Assembly: GCF_011045075.1 (NCBI RefSeq) | Contig: NZ_JAAKZZ010000015.1 | Coordinates: forward strand, 1 to 36,801 | DNA length: 36,801 bases | Direction: 5' to 3' | DNA from: Streptomyces boncukensis | GTDB taxonomy: Bacteria > Actinomycetota > Actinomycetes > Streptomycetales > Streptomycetaceae | Part shown: in pieces, positions 1 through 8,507 of the stretch | How the letters are laid out: the number at the start of each line of letters is the position of its first letter | Numbering within the stretch: position 1 is the first letter of the stretch | Notes under the pieces: model-generated | Seen by the model: only the letters and a program-made list of their open reading frames with translations | Told to the model about the DNA's origin: nothing | Database searches by the model: none | Translations under genes and position numbers: made by a program

Positions 1-272
1 GTGCGCGGGCCGGGGAGGGTGTGCGGGACGCGGCGGTCGCGGAACGTCCGCGCGCTCGGCGTCCGTGCTCACCTGCACCCCTCCCGCGAGTGCCGCCCCG
101 CGCCAACACCGGGCCGGGGCAGGCGGGTTCGTATCGGATCGCACGCCCCTGCCGGCCGCACAGCGTGCTGCGTCACTCTACGGTGCGCACCGGGAGGTAC
201 GGCAACCCGGCCGCACCTGCCCGGACCAGCGAGGGGCTGTGCCGGCGCGGGACGTTCTGGCAAGCTGCGGGA

Positions 273-1487
273 ATGTTCGACACGACTGCCGATCCCGCCG
301 CCGACCGTGTCCGCTACGACCGCGCCACCGCCCATCTGGACGCGCCGCTCGCCGTCGTCGACCTCGAAGCGTTCGACGCCAACGCGGCGGACCTGGTCGG
401 CCGCGCCGGAGGCAAGCCCGTCCGGGTCGCGAGCAAGTCGGTGCGCTGCCGGGCCCTGCTGGAGCGGGTGCTGGCCCGGGACGGATTCAGCGGAGTGCTC
501 AGCTACACGCTGGCCGAGTCGCTGTGGCTGGCCCGCTCCGGGATCACCGACGTCCTGCTGGCGTATCCGTCCGCCGACCGCACCGGATACGCGGAGCTGG
601 CCGCTGACCCGAAGCTGGCCGCGTCGGTGACCGTGATGGTCGACGACATCGCGCAGCTCGCGCTGATCGACCGCGCGCGGGACGGCGGCACCGAGGAGAT
701 CCGGGTCTGTCTGGAACTGGACACCTCGCTGCGGCTGCTGGGCGGCCGGGTGCGGATCGGGGCCCGCCGCTCCCCGGCGCACTCCCCGGCGCAGCTCGCC
801 GAGCTGGCCCGCGCGGTGCACCGCCGCCCCGGCTTCCGGCTGGTCGGCGTGATGGCGTACGAGGGCCATGTGGCGGGTGTCGGCGACGCGGCGCCACACG
901 CGGCGCTGCGCTCGCGCGCGGTACGGCTGATGCAGGCGGCGGCCCGGCGGGAGCTGGCCCCGCGGCGTGCGGCTGCCGTCAGCGCGGTGCGCGCGGTCGC
1001 CCCCGATCTGGAGTTCGTGAACGGCGGCGGCACGGGCAGCGTGCAGCACACGGCGGCCGAGGCGGCGGTCACCGAGATCGCGGCGGGCTCGGGGCTGTTC
1101 GTGCCGCACCTGTTCGACACGTACACGTCCTTCACCGGGCGCCCGGCGGCGCTGTTCGCGATGCCCGTGGTGCGCAGGCCGAGCGTCGGCGTGGTGACCG
1201 TGCTGGGCGGCGGCTACCCGGCGTCCGGCGCGGCGGGCCCGGACCGGCTGCCGCAGCCGTATCTGCCGCGGGGGCTGCGGTACGACGCGCAGGAGGGGCC
1301 CGGCGAGGTGCAGACCCCGCTGCTCGGGCCGCCCGCCGACGATCTGCTGATCGGCGACAAGGTGTGGTTCCGGCACGCCAAGGCCGGGGAGCTGTGCGAG
1401 CGGTTCGCCGAGCTGCAGCTGATCGAGCGGGGCCAGGTGGTGGAGACGGTGCCGACGTACCGGGGCGAGGGGCACACCTTCCTCTGA
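273..1487 (+). CDS. PLP-dependent amino acid deaminase/aldolase, alanine-racemase fold
   Basis: The 404-residue protein has the N-terminal alanine-racemase (fold III) barrel of the D-threonine aldolase / D-serine dehydratase-like group. The early segment around residues 49-60 (KPVRVASKSVR) carries the probable PLP-binding Lys55. A glycine-rich 'NGGGTGS' stretch near residue 250 is a likely phosphate-binding loop, and the C-terminal part resembles the metal-binding domain of this family. The reading frame stays open upstream to position 21, but the ATG at 273 gives the family-typical N-terminus (MFDTTADPAADRVRYDRAT); upstream translation is arginine/proline-rich noise. The family and PLP chemistry are clear. 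The substrate, probably a D- or hydroxy-amino acid, cannot be read from sequence. A transposase remnant begins directly after the stop codon. Confidence 0.85.
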   Translation: MFDTTADPAADRVRYDRATAHLDAPLAVVDLEAFDANAADLVGRAGGKPVRVASKSVRCRALLERVLARDGFSGVLSYTLAESLWLARSGITDVLLAYPSADRTGYAELAADPKLAASVTVMVDDIAQLALIDRARDGGTEEIRVCLELDTSLRLLGGRVRIGARRSPAHSPAQLAELARAVHRRPGFRLVGVMAYEGHVAGVGDAAPHAALRSRAVRLMQAAARRELAPRRAAAVSAVRAVAPDLEFVNGGGTGSVQHTAAEAAVTEIAAGSGLFVPHLFDTYTSFTGRPAALFAMPVVRRPSVGVVTVLGGGYPASGAAGPDRLPQPYLPRGLRYDAQEGPGEVQTPLLGPPADDLLIGDKVWFRHAKAGELCERFAELQLIERGQVVETVPTYRGEGHTFL

Positions 1488-1490
1488 CGG

Positions 1491-2515
1491 GTTGGTGGGT
1501 GTGTACCGGTCGAGTCGAGCCAGCAGATCGGCCGGGTCGGTGGTGGTGAACTTCCACTGGAACGGCTGTGCCGTGGCGTTGTAGCGGTCTTCGAAGGCGC
1601 GAAGCCGGTTCCGGACCCGGGACAGGTCCGTGAAGTCGTTGGGTTGGACGACCTTTCGCTGGACGATGGAGAAGAAGATCTCTATCTGGTTCGTCCAGGA
1701 GGCGTGGACAGGGGTGTGGACCATGACCGCGTTCGGAAAGGCCCTGGTGAGACGGTCGATGGCCTTCTACCCTCGGTGGGAGGAACCGTTGTCGACGATC
1801 CAGAAGACACGTCTGGCGCTCGCGTAGGGCTCCTGGGCCATGAGAGCGCACCGCCGCGGCCGTATTCGTGATTGACCCGCATCGCCCGGGCTTGGCCCGG
1901 GGCCAGGGTCGGATGGCAGCGGCAGCGGGCTTGGACGGAGGTCTTCTCGTCGCTGGAGACGACGTACTCGCCCGGCCCGAGCGGGACACCCTCGAAAGTA
2001 CGGGCGTATAGGTCAAGGACGCGCCCGGCTTTGGCGCGGAAGTCCGGGTCGCGGATGAAGATCCAGGACCGGTACTGCCAGGGCTTGAGCACGTCCTCGC
2101 GCAGCCAGCGGCGCACCGAGGACGCGGAGACGGTGTCGGTGATCCCGCGTGCGGTCAGCTCGGCGGCCAGCTCCGGGCAGGACCAGCGCGACAGCGGCAC
2201 ACCCGTCTCGGCTGGTAACTGGCAGGCCAGCGCCTTGGTCTCGGCGATCTGCACGGGAGCGAAGCGGGCCGGGCGCCCTGAGCGTTTACGGTCGGCCAGG
2301 GCCGACAGGCCGCCGTGAGCGAACCGGCCGCGCCAGGCACGAACCGTGTCCAGATGCAGGCCGGTCTCGTGTGCGATGCGCGCGTTGGAGCGCCCCCGTG
2401 CCGCGTGCAGAACGATCTGCGCACGGCACCGTAGCCGGTGCTCGGTCTTGTGGCCATGGGCCATCTTCTTCAGTCGCTCGCGCTCGGCGGCGGTCAAAAC
2501 GATCGGGCAGGCCGA
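1491..2515 (-). pseudogene. IS630-family transposase remnant (internal deletion plus nonsense codon)
   Basis: On the minus strand an N-terminal helix-turn-helix part (LTAAERERLKKMAHGHKTEH) and the first DDE aspartate (SSDEKTS) read well from about 2515 down to about 1835. After 'NHEYGRGGAL' the frame breaks. The downstream frame resumes at 'MAQEPYASARRVFWIVDNG' with the second catalytic Asp, then meets a TAG stop (about 1770) and continues with 'HASWTNQIEIFFS' (catalytic Glu) to 'LLARLDRYTPTNP' near 1495. Compared with intact relatives, about 35 residues between the first and second Asp are missing. Any N-terminal ATG is out of frame; only a TTG at 2497 is available. The element is therefore inactive. 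I could not delimit the terminal inverted repeats or the TA target duplication. Its C-terminal frame runs into the 3' end of the upstream deaminase gene without its own stop. Confidence 0.85.
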
Positions 2516-2577
2516 TCATGGGAAGCGGAACACGACGGGTCGCAGCCCTCCGGGCCTGCGCCAATATCCAACAGAAC

Positions 2578-3567
2578 TCAGCCTTCCGTGACCGCCGACT
2601 CGATCAGGGACAGCGTCTGGTTGTCCGCGTCCACGTCTGCGCGGACGCCGAGAGGCAGCGGCAGGTTCGGCGAGGTGTGACCGAAGTCGACCTGTGCGAG
2701 AACCGGGATGTCACGTCCAGCCAGGACATCGAGTACCACGTCGCGTAGATCTGCGCGCTCTCCGCCGCCCTCGTGGGGCGTGACCTCGGTCGGGATGCCG
2801 ACCACCATGCCCGCGATCCGGTCCAGCACACCGGACAGCCGCAAGGTATGCAGGTCGTTCCAGATCCGCGAGACCGGCCGCTGCAGTTCCTCCCAGAACA
2901 ACACGGCGCCCTCGAACCGTTCGGCGGCCGGCGCGAACGGTGTCGCCTGCAGTAGGACCAGGCGGTTCAGCAAGCCGCCAAACAGTGGTCCCTGCGCGCG
3001 GCCCGGCCGCCAGGTTTCCCAAGCCTCCTTCGCCGGCAGCGCGCCCGGCGCCTCGGCCTTGGTGAGCACACGGGTGTAGAGGTCGATGAGCTCGGAGCGG
3101 CGGGCCTCGTCGCCCAGCGTGTACCAATCGCTGCCGAAACCGTGGGTGGCGATGTCGGCGTGGAAGCCGACGAGGCCGGTTTGGGCGTACAGCGCCATGT
3201 GCAGCAGCGAGATATCGCTGTAGCCGATGATGGGTTTCGGGTCGGCCCGGATCGCGTCCAGATCGATCAAATCGAGATAGCCGATGGTCGCCTGTCCACC
3301 GGTATGCGCGACGATGGCCCGCACCTCCGGGTCACGGAGTAGACCATTGAGCTCGGCGGCCTGCTCCGCCGGAGTGCCCGACGCCCACCAGCGGTTCCGC
3401 GCCGGGTTGACCATCGGGCTGACCCGCACGCGGAAACCCATCCGCTCGAGTATCGCCACACCGCGGGCGAGCAGTGGTTCCTCACCCGGCTCAAGCTGGC
3501 CCGAGGGCGCGGTAACGACCACGAGGTCGCCGGAACGTAGCACGCGGGGCCGAAGGATCGCAGGCAT
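2578..3567 (-). CDS. S66-family serine peptidase (LD-carboxypeptidase / MccF-like)
   Basis: The 329-residue protein belongs to the S66 family, which includes muramoyl-tetrapeptide LD-carboxypeptidases and the microcin C immunity peptidase MccF. The nucleophile is Ser117 in 'IIGYSD', the acid is Glu226 or Glu227 in 'LFWEEL', and the base is His297 in 'DFGHTSPN', all in the family order and spacing. The N-terminal 'LRSGDLVVVTAPSG' is also diagnostic. There is no signal peptide, so it acts in the cytoplasm, either trimming recycled murein tetrapeptides or hydrolysing a peptidyl-nucleotide antibiotic. Start ATG 3567 follows a GGAGGAG-type site. It lies next to a dead transposase, and its base composition is lower in GC than the flanking genes (58-67% in several lines of sequence against about 75% elsewhere), which suggests acquisition. 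Sequence alone does not separate recycling from immunity. Confidence 0.88.
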   Translation of the reverse strand: MPAILRPRVLRSGDLVVVTAPSGQLEPGEEPLLARGVAILERMGFRVRVSPMVNPARNRWWASGTPAEQAAELNGLLRDPEVRAIVAHTGGQATIGYLDLIDLDAIRADPKPIIGYSDISLLHMALYAQTGLVGFHADIATHGFGSDWYTLGDEARRSELIDLYTRVLTKAEAPGALPAKEAWETWRPGRAQGPLFGGLLNRLVLLQATPFAPAAERFEGAVLFWEELQRPVSRIWNDLHTLRLSGVLDRIAGMVVGIPTEVTPHEGGGERADLRDVVLDVLAGRDIPVLAQVDFGHTSPNLPLPLGVRADVDADNQTLSLIESAVTEG

Positions 3568-3793
3568 GGGGGGTCTCCTCCTTGTTGATCAGCAACGGCG
3601 AGGAACAAGGTCCGTGCTGCCGGTATTCCGCCTCCCCGGCGTGAGCAAGCCGAGCCCCGAAACCCCGGCTGAGCCCACCGACCGCCTCTACGCGGACAAG
3701 CCAGGAAGGGCGAGTGCCGATGACGGGTTCGTCGGCACCCCGAGGACTCCTTCGACTGTGCCTGCTCCCCGAAGGACTTCCGGAGCCGACCAC

Positions 3794-5314
3794 TTAGCGC
3801 CGGGCGCGGCGGCGCACGGCGAGGACGCCGATCACCGCCAGGCACCCGGCGCCGCCCGCGGCCAGGGCGACGGCCGTCGCCGGGGTCCCGGAGCCGCCCG
3901 TTGCGGACTCCCCCGTCCCGCTCGGGCAGTCGCGCAGCGACTCCGGGGGCGGGACGCGCGCGGTGTCGTTGCCGCTGCGCCGGTCGCGGACGAACTCCGG
4001 GCGGCCGGCGGCCCGCACCCGGCCGCTCCCGCGCACCGTACCCGTGCGGCACAGCTCGAAGGTCTGGGCGAAGCCGGCGCCTGCGGGCAGTCCGGTGCCG
4101 CCGGAGGCGACGCAGTCGTACGAGCGCGCGCCGCCCTTCGTCGGCTCGCACTCCCACAGCAGTTCCTCCAGGTCCTCCTCGCTCGGCCCGAGGACGGACG
4201 TGCCCGGGGGCGGGGTGAAGCGGAAGCGGCCGGCGTCGGACGACAGGGTGCCGGGGCCGTTGTTGCGTACGCCGACGACGAGGCGGCCGTTCTCCACCGT
4301 GCTGTACGCCTCCAGGTCGACGGTCTGCCGGGTGCGTATCTGCGTCCGCAGCAGCCGCTGGTAGCCGTCGGTGCCGACAGAGCCGGGCAGGGCTTCGAGG
4401 GTGAGGCGCTCGCCGGTGCCGCGCCGTGTGTAGCGGTCCTTGCCCGCCGGGTCGTTCTCCCATGGGGAGTACTGCCCCGACCGCCAGGGCGAGGTGACGA
4501 TCACCGCGCTGGTCATGGTGCGGGAGGCGGTGAAGCGCAGCGGCGCGGAGAGCCGGTAGGCGGTGTGCGGGCGCAGCCTGCCGCCGAACCAGCAGTAGGC
4601 GCTGCGGCCGGTGGACGCGTCGTAGCGGCAGTTCCGGTACTTCTCGACCAGGCGCAGCGACAGGTGCTGGGAGGACACGCTCAGCCCGACGCCGTAGGCG
4701 GGCAGCCGCCCGATGTTGGCGATGACCGGCGAGAAGGCGGCCCGGCCGCCGGGGCGGACCCCGCCCACGCTGTCGTGGTCGGGGTCCTCGCCGCGTATCC
4801 GCAGCCGCGCGCCGCCGACGCGCACGGTGGTGACCGCGGACGCCTCGGCGCCGCCCGCGGCGGTGACGCGGTAGCGGATGGTTCCCCGCGCGCCGTCCCG
4901 GGCGCCGGGCGCGTTCTCGATCCGCAGGCCGCGCACCCGGGTCAGTCCCGCGTCGAGCTTGTCGTACGCGCAGGTGAACGCGGCCTTGCGGCCCTCGGCC
5001 GGCGCGCACTTGCCGCGTGCGGACAGCTTCACCGCGCCCTGCAGCCCGCGGGTCTCGACGGTCAGCCGCACATCGCGCGCGCCGCCCGCGCCGGCGCGGA
5101 TCCCGGCGCGCAGCGAACTGGTGGCGTCCTGCGCGGGCTGCTGGGAGGGCACGAAGGTGGTGAAGTCGCGTACCACGTCCAGCGAGAGCCGTCCGTCCCC
5201 GGCGCCGTCGGCGCTCGCGGGCAGCGGCCGGCCGGTGACCGCGGCGAGCGAGGCGAGCAGGCAGACGAGGGCCGCCGCGGCGCGGTGCGCCGGGCGGGTG
5301 CGGGCGGGGCGCAC
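3794..5314 (-). CDS. Secreted, C-terminally membrane-anchored protein of unknown function
   Basis: I do not recognise a functional domain. The 506-residue product starts at GTG 5314, two bases after the stop of the upstream gene, so the two are probably translationally coupled. It has an arginine-rich N-terminus with a hydrophobic stretch (residues about 11-28) and a likely signal peptidase site near residue 36 (PASA). A long beta-rich extracellular portion carries several paired cysteines. The C-terminus has a transmembrane helix (about 481-500) followed by RRRARR. There is no LPXTG-type motif before the helix, so sortase anchoring is unlikely and simple membrane anchoring with an outside domain fits better. 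The extracellular portion resembles the DUF11/CARDB-like repeats of Gram-positive surface proteins (for example 'VENGRLVVGVRNNGPGTLS'), but this is only an impression. Confidence 0.75.
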   Translation of the reverse strand: MRPARTRPAHRAAAALVCLLASLAAVTGRPLPASADGAGDGRLSLDVVRDFTTFVPSQQPAQDATSSLRAGIRAGAGGARDVRLTVETRGLQGAVKLSARGKCAPAEGRKAAFTCAYDKLDAGLTRVRGLRIENAPGARDGARGTIRYRVTAAGGAEASAVTTVRVGGARLRIRGEDPDHDSVGGVRPGGRAAFSPVIANIGRLPAYGVGLSVSSQHLSLRLVEKYRNCRYDASTGRSAYCWFGGRLRPHTAYRLSAPLRFTASRTMTSAVIVTSPWRSGQYSPWENDPAGKDRYTRRGTGERLTLEALPGSVGTDGYQRLLRTQIRTRQTVDLEAYSTVENGRLVVGVRNNGPGTLSSDAGRFRFTPPPGTSVLGPSEEDLEELLWECEPTKGGARSYDCVASGGTGLPAGAGFAQTFELCRTGTVRGSGRVRAAGRPEFVRDRRSGNDTARVPPPESLRDCPSGTGESATGGSGTPATAVALAAGGAGCLAVIGVLAVRRRARR

Positions 5315-5316
5315 CC

Positions 5317-6198
5317 TCAGACGTCTCGCTGTGCGCCGTCGGCGGCGGAGCCCCGGCGTACGCCGTCGACCAGCTTGTCCAGATCGCTCAGCGGCGGGGC
5401 GTCCTTGTGGATGTCGATGCCGGAGCGGATGACGAGCATCCGGCCGGAGCCGTCGGGGTGCGGGAAGGCGACGGACTCGACGTAGGCGTCCGGGTCCGTC
5501 TTGTTGTCGATCTTCCAGCGGATCCGGTAGCCGTCCTGCCCCGCGACCTTCACCTCGCCCTTCTTGACGACGGAGTGCGAGGTGATGCCGCCGTAGCTGT
5601 CGGCGCCGTAGGACGACGTGGCGTTCTTCTCGATGTCCGCCTCGGCGACCTTCTTCGCGGAGCCGGTCTCCTCGGCCCGGACGATGGCCGAGCCGCCGCG
5701 TACGCACTGCTTGGCGCCCTCGCCGGGGCAGCGGTACTCGTGGATGCCGACGGCCGCTCCGCCGCTGCCCGGCACGGCCCGCCACCCGTTGAGCACCGGG
5801 AGCCGGACCCCCTCGGCGGGGGCCGGGCCCCGCTCGCCGGGCGGCGCGGTGGGCGGCTCCGACTCCGGGGCGCTCGGCTCGCCGGGGGCGCTCGGCGCCG
5901 GGGTCCGGGACGTCTCGGGCCCGCCGCCGGACCGCGGTTCGCCCTCGGAGTCGCCGTCCGAGCCCGCGAAGAGCAGCACCGCGCCCACGGCCAGCGCCGC
6001 GAGGAGCACGACGGCGCCCACGAGGCCCGCGATGAGCGGGCCCCGGCCGGCGCCGCCGCGCGGATGCGGCGGCGCCTGGGCGGCCCCACCGGCGGGACGG
6101 CTGTGCTCGGTCCACGACTGGCCGTCCCACCAGCGTTCCTGCGGGGGCTGCTGAGGTATCTGCCCGGGGTCGGGATACCACCCGGGAGGGGTCGTCAT
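5317..6198 (-). CDS. DUF2510 domain membrane protein
   Basis: The 293-residue product opens with a DUF2510 module (TPPGWYPDPG ... ERWWDGQSWTEH, residues 3-32), a short Trp-rich domain common at the N-terminus of actinobacterial membrane proteins. A single transmembrane helix follows (about 55-79), then a Ser/Pro/Glu-rich linker (80-125) and an extracytoplasmic C-terminal domain of about 160 residues containing two Cys (PGEGAKQCVRGG and an upstream partner). I prefer ATG 6198 because GGGG lies five bases upstream; a GTG at 6204 is also possible but lacks a well-spaced ribosome site. The gene forms an operon with the downstream secreted protein (2-base gap). The biochemical role is unknown. The C-terminal part resembles lipoprotein-like sensor domains of Streptomyces only in general character. 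Confidence 0.82.
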   Translation of the reverse strand: MTTPPGWYPDPGQIPQQPPQERWWDGQSWTEHSRPAGGAAQAPPHPRGGAGRGPLIAGLVGAVVLLAALAVGAVLLFAGSDGDSEGEPRSGGGPETSRTPAPSAPGEPSAPESEPPTAPPGERGPAPAEGVRLPVLNGWRAVPGSGGAAVGIHEYRCPGEGAKQCVRGGSAIVRAEETGSAKKVAEADIEKNATSSYGADSYGGITSHSVVKKGEVKVAGQDGYRIRWKIDNKTDPDAYVESVAFPHPDGSGRMLVIRSGIDIHKDAPPLSDLDKLVDGVRRGSAADGAQRDV

Positions 6199-6256
6199 GC
6201 TCACCCCATGAACCCTAGGGCACCAGGGGCCCGACCTGCAGCGGGTCCCGTCGCGT

Positions 6257-7570
6257 TCAGGCCGTGGCCGCCACGCCCGGACCGTGCGCGGTGTCGTGCT
6301 GGTCGGGGATGACGGAGCCGTCGTCGCGGCGCACCGGCCCCTGGCTGCCGTCGGGGCGGGTAAAGGCGGTGGTGGAGCACGGGTACGGCGTGCGCTTGGC
6401 GGGCAGCGGCTCGATGAACATCGGGTTCACCGCCCAGCGGCCGTCGGCGTCGTCGTAGCCGCGGCACATGATCTCCGGCTTGTTGCGGTTGAGCACGAGG
6501 TGGGTGCCGGTGGCGTCGCCGACGAAGGTGACGTCGGTGTCCGCGTCGCCGCCGCCGATGGCGATGCGGTGCCGGGCGTTCTGCTTCTTCCAGGCGTCGG
6601 CGCCCTTGATGCCGAAGATCTCCTGGTTGATGACGCAGCGCTTGCCCTCGATATAGGGGATGACCCCGCCCTGGCTGTCGGGCACGTCGCCGCAGCCCTT
6701 GGTGTAGGTGGTGATCCGGCCGTGCCGCACCACGCTGCGGATGGCGTAGGTGTGGGCGCGGTTGACACCGATGCCCTTGGCCCACTCCTCGGCGACCGGC
6801 TCCGAGCCCGCGGAGACGACGTTGACGTTGAACCCGGCCTTCTTCAGGGTGCGGATCAGGTCCTTCTGCTGCGCGTAGTAGCGGCTGTAGCCGGGGACGG
6901 TGTGGCTGCCGATCCGCTCGGTGGCGCCGATGGGCGCGGCCAGGAACTCGTCGCGCGCGTGCCGCGCGTACGAGCGCAGCTCGGCGACGGTGTGCCCGGC
7001 GAAGAGCTGGGGCACCCAGGCGTACTGCGGGACGGTGCGGCGGTGGTTCCAGTCGCCGGCGAACGCCTGCTGTCCGCTCATGGTCCTGGCCTCGCCGCGG
7101 ACTTCGAGGATCTCGTCGGCGCAGGCGGTGTTGGTGGAGGTGGGCAGCGGGCGGCCGACGGGCACATCGGTGCCGCACGCCTCGGTGAGGGCGCGGTCGG
7201 CGGCCGGGGTGAGCCACTGGCTGGTGGCGGCCCAGCTCCTCGGGCGCAGGATCTTGTCGTTCTTGAGGGCCCAGACGATGGTGGCGTCGGTGGAGTCGTT
7301 CTTGACGAGGGTGTTGTCCCAGTCGAAGGCGGCGACGGGGCGGTGGCGGCGGTCGTAGCCGGGGGAGCACACGCCGCGCTCGTCGATGGTGCGCTGGAGC
7401 TTGGCGCGGTTGTCGCCGAACCACGGCAGCTTCGTGGAGAGCTGCGGGCAGTGCTGGGGGCGGGGGTGCTGGTGGTGCTGAGCGGAGGTCCTGGCCTGCG
7501 CCGGAGCCGCGGTGAGCGCGACCGTCGCGGCGGTGAGGGCCAGCCCCGTGAGAAGGGTTCTGCGATACAT
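6257..7570 (-). CDS. Secreted HAD-superfamily phosphatase (PchP-like?)
   Basis: The 437-residue protein has an N-terminal signal peptide (MYRRTLLTGLALTAATVALTA, cleavage near AQA at residue 26). It carries HAD motif I DWDNT (nucleophile Asp83, Asp85, Thr87), motif II Ser253 in 'NVVSAGSEP', motif III Lys310 in 'IEGKRC', and motif IV 'GGGDADTD' at 339-346. It is therefore a secreted phosphomonoesterase. The 'DxDNT' motif, the export signal and the overall size recall phosphorylcholine phosphatase (PchP) of Pseudomonas, so phosphocholine or phosphoethanolamine is a reasonable but unproven substrate. ATG 7570 is chosen because it begins the signal peptide; no strong ribosome site precedes it. It lies downstream of, and in the same direction as, the ethanolamine-type operon, separated by a hairpin. 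Confidence 0.85.
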   Translation of the reverse strand: MYRRTLLTGLALTAATVALTAAPAQARTSAQHHQHPRPQHCPQLSTKLPWFGDNRAKLQRTIDERGVCSPGYDRRHRPVAAFDWDNTLVKNDSTDATIVWALKNDKILRPRSWAATSQWLTPAADRALTEACGTDVPVGRPLPTSTNTACADEILEVRGEARTMSGQQAFAGDWNHRRTVPQYAWVPQLFAGHTVAELRSYARHARDEFLAAPIGATERIGSHTVPGYSRYYAQQKDLIRTLKKAGFNVNVVSAGSEPVAEEWAKGIGVNRAHTYAIRSVVRHGRITTYTKGCGDVPDSQGGVIPYIEGKRCVINQEIFGIKGADAWKKQNARHRIAIGGGDADTDVTFVGDATGTHLVLNRNKPEIMCRGYDDADGRWAVNPMFIEPLPAKRTPYPCSTTAFTRPDGSQGPVRRDDGSVIPDQHDTAHGPGVAATA

Positions 7571-7662
7571 GGCTGCACCGTACAACTGGCGAGGCCCGGG
7601 GGCATCTGACGGCACGTGGGAGCCCGCCGGCTCCCCCGGTTGCGCGCGGGCAGCACGGAGCC

Positions 7663-7693
7663 GGGTGGGAGCGTCCCCTCCGCGCTCCCACCC
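7663..7693 (-). terminator. Hairpin downstream of the glnA4-ALDH-SDR operon
   Basis: Perfect 11-bp inverted repeat GGGTGGGAGCG / CGCTCCCACCC with a 9-base loop, 19 bases past the SDR stop codon. There is no T-run, which is common for Streptomyces terminators. It separates the operon from the downstream phosphatase gene. Confidence 0.6.
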
Positions 7694-7711
7694 TGTCCGC
7701 CCGGCGAGCCG

Positions 7712-8497
7712 CTACTGCGGCGTCACATACGCGCCCGAGATGCCGCCGTCGACCAGGAACTCCGAGGCGTTCACGAAGGACGCGTCGTCGCTCGCCAGGA
7801 AGGCGACCGCCGCCGCGATCTCCTCCGGCTCCGCGAACCGGCCCCCGGGAACGTGCACCAGCCGCCGCCGGGCCCGCTCCGGGTCCTTGGCGAACAGCTC
7901 CTTCAGCAGCGGCGTGTTCACCGGTCCGGGGCACAGCGCGTTCACCCGGATGCCCTCCCGCGCGAACTGCACGCCCAGCTCGCGGGACATGGCCAGCACC
8001 CCGCCCTTGGAGGCGGTGTAGCTGATCTGCGAAGTGGCGGCGCCCATGACGGCGACGAAGGACGCGGTGTTGATGATGGAGCCCCGGCCCTGCTCCCGCA
8101 TATACGGCAGCGCCGCCTTGCAGCACAGGTAGACGGAGGTGAGGTTGACCTCCTGCACCCGCTTCCAGGCGTCCAGCCCGGTGTCCAGGATCGAGTCGTC
8201 GTCGGGCGGCGAGATCCCGGCGTTGTTGAAGGCGACGTCGACCGAGCCGTAGGTCTCGTACGCCGTGCGGAACAGCGCCTCGACCTGCTCGGGGTCGGTC
8301 ACGTCGGCCTTGACGTACAGCCCGCCGGTCTCCTCGGCGGCGGCCTTGCCGCGCTCGTCGTCGACGTCGGCGCACACGACGCGCGCGCCCTCGGCGGCGA
8401 GGCGGCGCGCGGTGGCCAGGCCGATGCCGCCTCCCGCTCCGGTGATGACGGCGGTGCGCCCGGCCAGACGGCGGCCGGCGGCGGTGGTGTCGGTCAC
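7712..8497 (-). CDS. Short-chain dehydrogenase/reductase (SDR), probable alcohol-to-aldehyde step
   Basis: The 261-residue protein is a classical SDR. The cofactor motif TGAGGGIG is at residues 19-26, NNAG at 91-94, Asn118, and the catalytic Ser145, Tyr160 and Lys164 (YTASK) are all present. An acidic residue after beta-2 (CADVDD) suggests NAD(H) preference. Start GTG 8497 follows GGGAG by five bases and lies ten bases after the aldehyde dehydrogenase stop, so the two are co-transcribed with the GS-like gene. In this context the most economical role is oxidation of the hydroxyl of gamma-glutamylethanolamide to the aldehyde, which the neighbouring aldehyde dehydrogenase then oxidises. This role is inferred from operon content; SDR specificity cannot be read from the motifs. 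Confidence 0.9.
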   Translation of the reverse strand: MTDTTAAGRRLAGRTAVITGAGGGIGLATARRLAAEGARVVCADVDDERGKAAAEETGGLYVKADVTDPEQVEALFRTAYETYGSVDVAFNNAGISPPDDDSILDTGLDAWKRVQEVNLTSVYLCCKAALPYMREQGRGSIINTASFVAVMGAATSQISYTASKGGVLAMSRELGVQFAREGIRVNALCPGPVNTPLLKELFAKDPERARRRLVHVPGGRFAEPEEIAAAVAFLASDDASFVNASEFLVDGGISGAYVTPQ

Positions 8498-8507
8498 TGC
8501 TGCTCCC

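Noticed and set aside
1..272. Arg/Pro-rich frames upstream of the first gene
   Set aside because: All frames here are low-complexity translations of GC-rich DNA without ribosome sites or homology, so I assign no gene.
3794..5314. Sortase-anchored surface protein
   Set aside because: The C-terminus has a helix and basic tail, but no LPXTG or LAXTG motif precedes the helix and no sortase gene is nearby.
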